Assembly: GCA_028872975.1 (NCBI GenBank)
Contig: JAGWNV010000107.1
Span: 1 to 7,945 of the forward strand
From: Acidobacteriota bacterium
Lineage (GTDB): Bacteria > Actinomycetota > Acidimicrobiia > Acidimicrobiales > UBA8190
DNA length: 7,945 nucleotides
Reading direction: 5' to 3'
Shown here: in pieces, positions 5,847 through 7,945 of the stretch
Layout: each line of letters opens with the position of its first letter
How positions within the stretch are numbered: position 1 is the stretch's first letter
Notes under the pieces: generated by a model
What the model was told of the DNA's origin: nothing
What the model saw: only the letters and a program-made list of their open reading frames with translations
Database searches by the model: none
Position numbers and translations under genes: made by a program

Positions 5847-7355
5847 ATGGGTTTCGACGTCGTCGTCGTCGGTGGCGGCTCCGCAGGTTGCGTGCTGGCC
5901 GCCCGGCTGAGCGAGGACGCGCGGTGCTCCGTTCTGCTCCTCGAGGCCGGTCCCGACCACCCCGACGCTCGCACGCTGCCTGCCGACGTGCGAGATGCGT
6001 CCCAACCGACGGTCGATCACGACTGGGGGTACTTCGCCGATGCCGACCTCGACCGCGGGATCCCCGTCCCGCGGGCCCGCATCATGGGCGGCTGCTCGTC
6101 CACCAACGCCTGCTTCGCCTTGCGAGGGGCGCCGCAGGACTACGACGCCTGGGCTGTCATGGGCAACCCAGGGTGGGGATTCGCCGACGTCCTCGAGGAC
6201 TTCCTTCGTCTCGAAGACGATCAGGACTTCGACGGCGAGTGGCACGCCTCAGGAGGTCCGGTCCCGATTCGCCGCCATCCCGCCGACGAGCTCAACCGGG
6301 TCCAGGCTGCGTTCCTCGACGGGGCGACGGCGTCGGGTCACCGTTACGTCGAGGATCACAATCGTCCTGGTGCGGTCGGAGCCGGGCCCACGCCCCGCAA
6401 CGTCTGCGACGGCGTGCGGATGAGCACCGCCATCACGTATCTGGCCCGGGCGCGATCGCGGTCGAATCTCACGATCCGACCCGACACAGCCGTGGCCCAG
6501 CTCACGTTCGCAGGAACCCGCGCCACTGGCGTGCGCCTCCTCGACGGCTCCCTCGTCGAAGCGGACCGAGTGGTGGTCTCCGCCGGAACGTACGCCAGCC
6601 CCACCATCCTCGCCCGCTCGGGTATCGGTCCGGCGGCGGAGCTCCGGGCCCTCGGCATCGCCCCCGTCGTGGACCTTCCCGGTGTCGGAGCGAACCTGGC
6701 CGACCACCCCCTTGTCTCGATCGACCTTCCGACTCGACCGTCTCCGGGTCCCAGCCGCTTCCAGGCTCACGTGACCTTCCACGCCGCCAAGACGGACCCG
6801 GCAGGGCCGGCCGACCTGCTGCTGTTCACGGCGGGCCCGTTCGAGGTGGGACCCGAGCAGTGTGCGAGCGGCGCAGTGTTCGGGATCGTGGCCGGGCTCA
6901 TGGCGCCACGTTCGCGCGGCTGGGTGCGGTTGACCTCCGGCAAACCGGAAGACCCGCCCAGGATCCATCTGGCCCACCTCACCGATCCCGACGACCTCGA
7001 GCGGATGCTCGACGCCGTCACCGAGGCACGCCGGTTGGCGAAGAGCGAACCCGTGGCGTCGGTCGTCGAGGGCGAAGAGCTCTCACCCGGCCCGAGTTGC
7101 CCATCCGACGACCGCGCCGCCCTTGCCGAATGGGTCCGGGGCAGCGTCTCCACGTACCATCACCCCGTCGGGACGTGTGCCATGGGACCGGATCCCGGTG
7201 AAGGGGCGGTCACCGACGCGAGCGGCTCGGTGCACGGCGTCGGTCGACTCACGGTCGCCGATGCCTCCATCATGCCGACCATCCCGACGGCGACCACGAA
7301 CCTGCCGACGATCATGGTGGCCGAGCACATCGCCCGACGACTCCAAGGGTCGTGA
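5847..7355 (+). CDS. GMC-family FAD-dependent oxidoreductase (choline dehydrogenase-like)
   Basis: This 502-residue cytoplasmic flavoenzyme oxidises a primary or secondary alcohol with FAD as cofactor. The N-terminal dinucleotide fold is VVVVGGGSAGCVLAARLSE (5-23), with the ribose-binding Glu33 in LLLEAG. GMC signature 1 is MGGCSSTNACFALRG at about 80-94, followed by DYDAW. Signature 2 is SAGTYASPTILARSGIG at 245-261. The active-site pair is His439 (YHHPVGTCAMG) and Asn485 (PTATTNLPT), followed by the closing FAD-contact segment TIMVAEHIA. It is a little short for the family (commonly 530-560). The ATG at 5847 is chosen because the FAD motif begins four residues later; upstream in-frame starts lie in the regulatory gap. 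Electron acceptor and substrate are unknown. Some actinobacterial members work with mycofactocin, but no mycofactocin gene is seen here. Confidence 0.95.
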   Translation: MGFDVVVVGGGSAGCVLAARLSEDARCSVLLLEAGPDHPDARTLPADVRDASQPTVDHDWGYFADADLDRGIPVPRARIMGGCSSTNACFALRGAPQDYDAWAVMGNPGWGFADVLEDFLRLEDDQDFDGEWHASGGPVPIRRHPADELNRVQAAFLDGATASGHRYVEDHNRPGAVGAGPTPRNVCDGVRMSTAITYLARARSRSNLTIRPDTAVAQLTFAGTRATGVRLLDGSLVEADRVVVSAGTYASPTILARSGIGPAAELRALGIAPVVDLPGVGANLADHPLVSIDLPTRPSPGPSRFQAHVTFHAAKTDPAGPADLLLFTAGPFEVGPEQCASGAVFGIVAGLMAPRSRGWVRLTSGKPEDPPRIHLAHLTDPDDLERMLDAVTEARRLAKSEPVASVVEGEELSPGPSCPSDDRAALAEWVRGSVSTYHHPVGTCAMGPDPGEGAVTDASGSVHGVGRLTVADASIMPTIPTATTNLPTIMVAEHIARRLQGS

Positions 7356-7509
7356 CTCGCTGGCCGGCGGACCGGATTCCACCCCTGTGCACTCGCAGGA
7401 GCACGCCGCCGGCCCCGCCCAGCTCGACGGCTACGAGGTCGGGACGTCCGAAGAGCTGCCGAACAGCCCCCCGGTCGCCCGCCCGCAGGTTGGATCGGTT
7501 CCCGGCGGG
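7356..7509. other. Intergenic gap between convergent genes
   Basis: The 154 nt lie between the stops of the GMC oxidoreductase and the small membrane protein. No convincing gene or intrinsic terminator with a T tract is seen. A 7-bp imperfect stem-loop (ACGAC/GTCGT core, 7337-7353) overlaps the end of the oxidoreductase gene and could be a weak terminator stem. Confidence 0.4.
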
Positions 7510-7734
7510 TCAGCGAGGTCGACGGAGTATGAAGAGAAAGGCCAGGGCGATCACGAAGACGACCGGGCCAACCCATAGGACCGTGTCCCATTGGATGGTC
7601 ACGTTGGACGTCGAGCTGCAGCTTCCTGATGATTGGAAGCAATAGGCTCCGCTGAATCCGTGGGTGGCTGCGATGATCCAAAGCAGCGCAGCACCGACCA
7701 CGACGACTCCCAGCAGGAAACGCACCACGGCCAC
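7510..7734 (-). CDS. Small two-helix membrane protein, unknown function
   Basis: This 74-residue protein is made almost entirely of two hydrophobic helices, about residues 3-25 (VVRFLLGVVVVGAALLWII core) and 51-70 (TVLWVGPVVFVIALAFLFIL). They are joined by a roughly 25-residue polar loop, and the protein ends in RRPR. By the positive-inside rule the C-terminus is cytoplasmic and the loop extracytoplasmic. The loop holds two cysteines seven residues apart (C32, C39) and many Ser/Thr. I chose GTG at 7734 because the frame upstream is low-complexity and implausible as protein; ATG at 7776 would add 14 polar residues. A TACCCT hexamer lies 8 nt before the GTG. Nothing in it identifies a family. 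It converges on the GMC gene. Confidence 0.6.
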   Translation of the reverse strand: MAVVRFLLGVVVVGAALLWIIAATHGFSGAYCFQSSGSCSSTSNVTIQWDTVLWVGPVVFVIALAFLFILRRPR

Positions 7735-7903
7735 GGCTGAACAGGGTACCAACGCGCGCCGATCGGCCCCTGTCATCTTCGAGATCGGCAAACGCCAGTT
7801 CGATTGGCATCGCCAACCGTCGCCGGCGCCCACCGCGACGGCCTGCCGACCCCCGCACTCGTCGTCGTCGAACATGCGTGCTCGGGATGCGAGACTGGGA
7901 CGA
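7735..7903. promoter_or_regulatory. Divergent intergenic region
   Basis: The 169 nt separate the small membrane protein (minus) from the gene starting at 7904 (plus). On the minus strand TACCCT lies 8 nt from the GTG at 7734. On the plus strand only a short GGGA precedes the ATG and no strong promoter is visible. The minus frame is open through the region, but its translation has no recognisable protein character. Confidence 0.35.
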
Positions 7904-7945
7904 ATGGCAGCTGAGCTCCCGGTGCTCACCGTTCGGGACCTGTCC
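7904..7945 (+). CDS. N-terminus of probable ABC transporter ATP-binding protein (partial)
   Basis: Only 14 codons are present before the window ends: MAAELPVLTVRDLS. The pattern of a short polar start, then a hydrophobic strand, then (V/E)xDLS is typical of the first beta strand of importer or exporter ABC ATPases, where it precedes the Walker A by about 30 residues. The start is ATG at 7904 with a weak GGGA upstream (7897-7900). No catalytic motif is in view, so the family call rests on resemblance only. Confidence 0.45.
   Translation, partial: MAAELPVLTVRDLS

Noticed and set aside
7337..7353. Stem-loop at the end of the GMC oxidoreductase gene as an intrinsic terminator
   Set aside because: It overlaps the stop codon, includes a wobble pair and has no T tract. 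It is too weak to call a terminator.
7352..7645. Plus-strand open frames downstream of the GMC gene
   Set aside because: They run antisense to the small membrane protein, have no ribosome binding site, and are low-complexity Arg/Pro/Ser-rich.

Overview
The window is very GC-rich (about 70% by eye), with strong G/C bias at third codon positions. GTG starts are common, and several genes have a -10-like hexamer only 5-8 nt from the start codon, which suggests leaderless transcripts. Together with the protein families present, this points to a high-GC actinobacterium, possibly of the Acidimicrobiia or a related uncultured soil or aquatic lineage. The placement is inferred from composition and style; no marker gene is present.

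Layout. Bases 1-914 are dominated by a large inverted repeat (arms 1-245 and 670-914, 240/245 matching, 424-nt spacer). It lies inside a minus-strand gene for a secreted PQQ/beta-propeller-type lipoprotein (start 1459). That gene loses its 3' end at the fold-back junction near 245. A 55-nt divergent gap separates it from a plus-strand gene (1515-2249) for a two-domain EthD-like alpha/beta-barrel protein. That gene converges, with a 7-nt gap, on a minus-strand run of three genes: an alpha/beta hydrolase (5581-4667), a duplicated-ATPase ABC-F protein (4472-2874) and a hemerythrin HHE-domain protein (2811-2257). A divergent 265-nt intergenic region (5582-5846) separates the hydrolase from a plus-strand GMC-family FAD oxidoreductase (5847-7355). 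The last 600 bases hold a minus-strand gene for a 74-residue two-helix membrane protein (7734-7510) and, at the right edge, the first 14 codons of a plus-strand gene that looks like an ABC-transporter ATPase.

How the genes may work together. No complete named pathway is visible. The hydrolase and GMC oxidoreductase are divergently transcribed from a region with five GGTGAC/GTCACC half-sites, two of the pairs palindromic. The simplest reading is a co-regulated catabolic pair, one oxidising an alcohol and one cleaving an ester or C-C bond, but the substrate is unknown. The ABC-F protein (ribosome-acting ATPase) and the hemerythrin (di-iron O2/redox protein) suggest housekeeping or stress functions. 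Most of the window looks like ordinary actinobacterial chromosome.

The two things most worth checking are the fold-back repeat at the left edge, which is either a misassembly/chimera or the scar of two convergent paralogues, and the palindrome cluster at 5591-5845. I found no tRNA, rRNA, CRISPR array, insertion sequence or phage gene.
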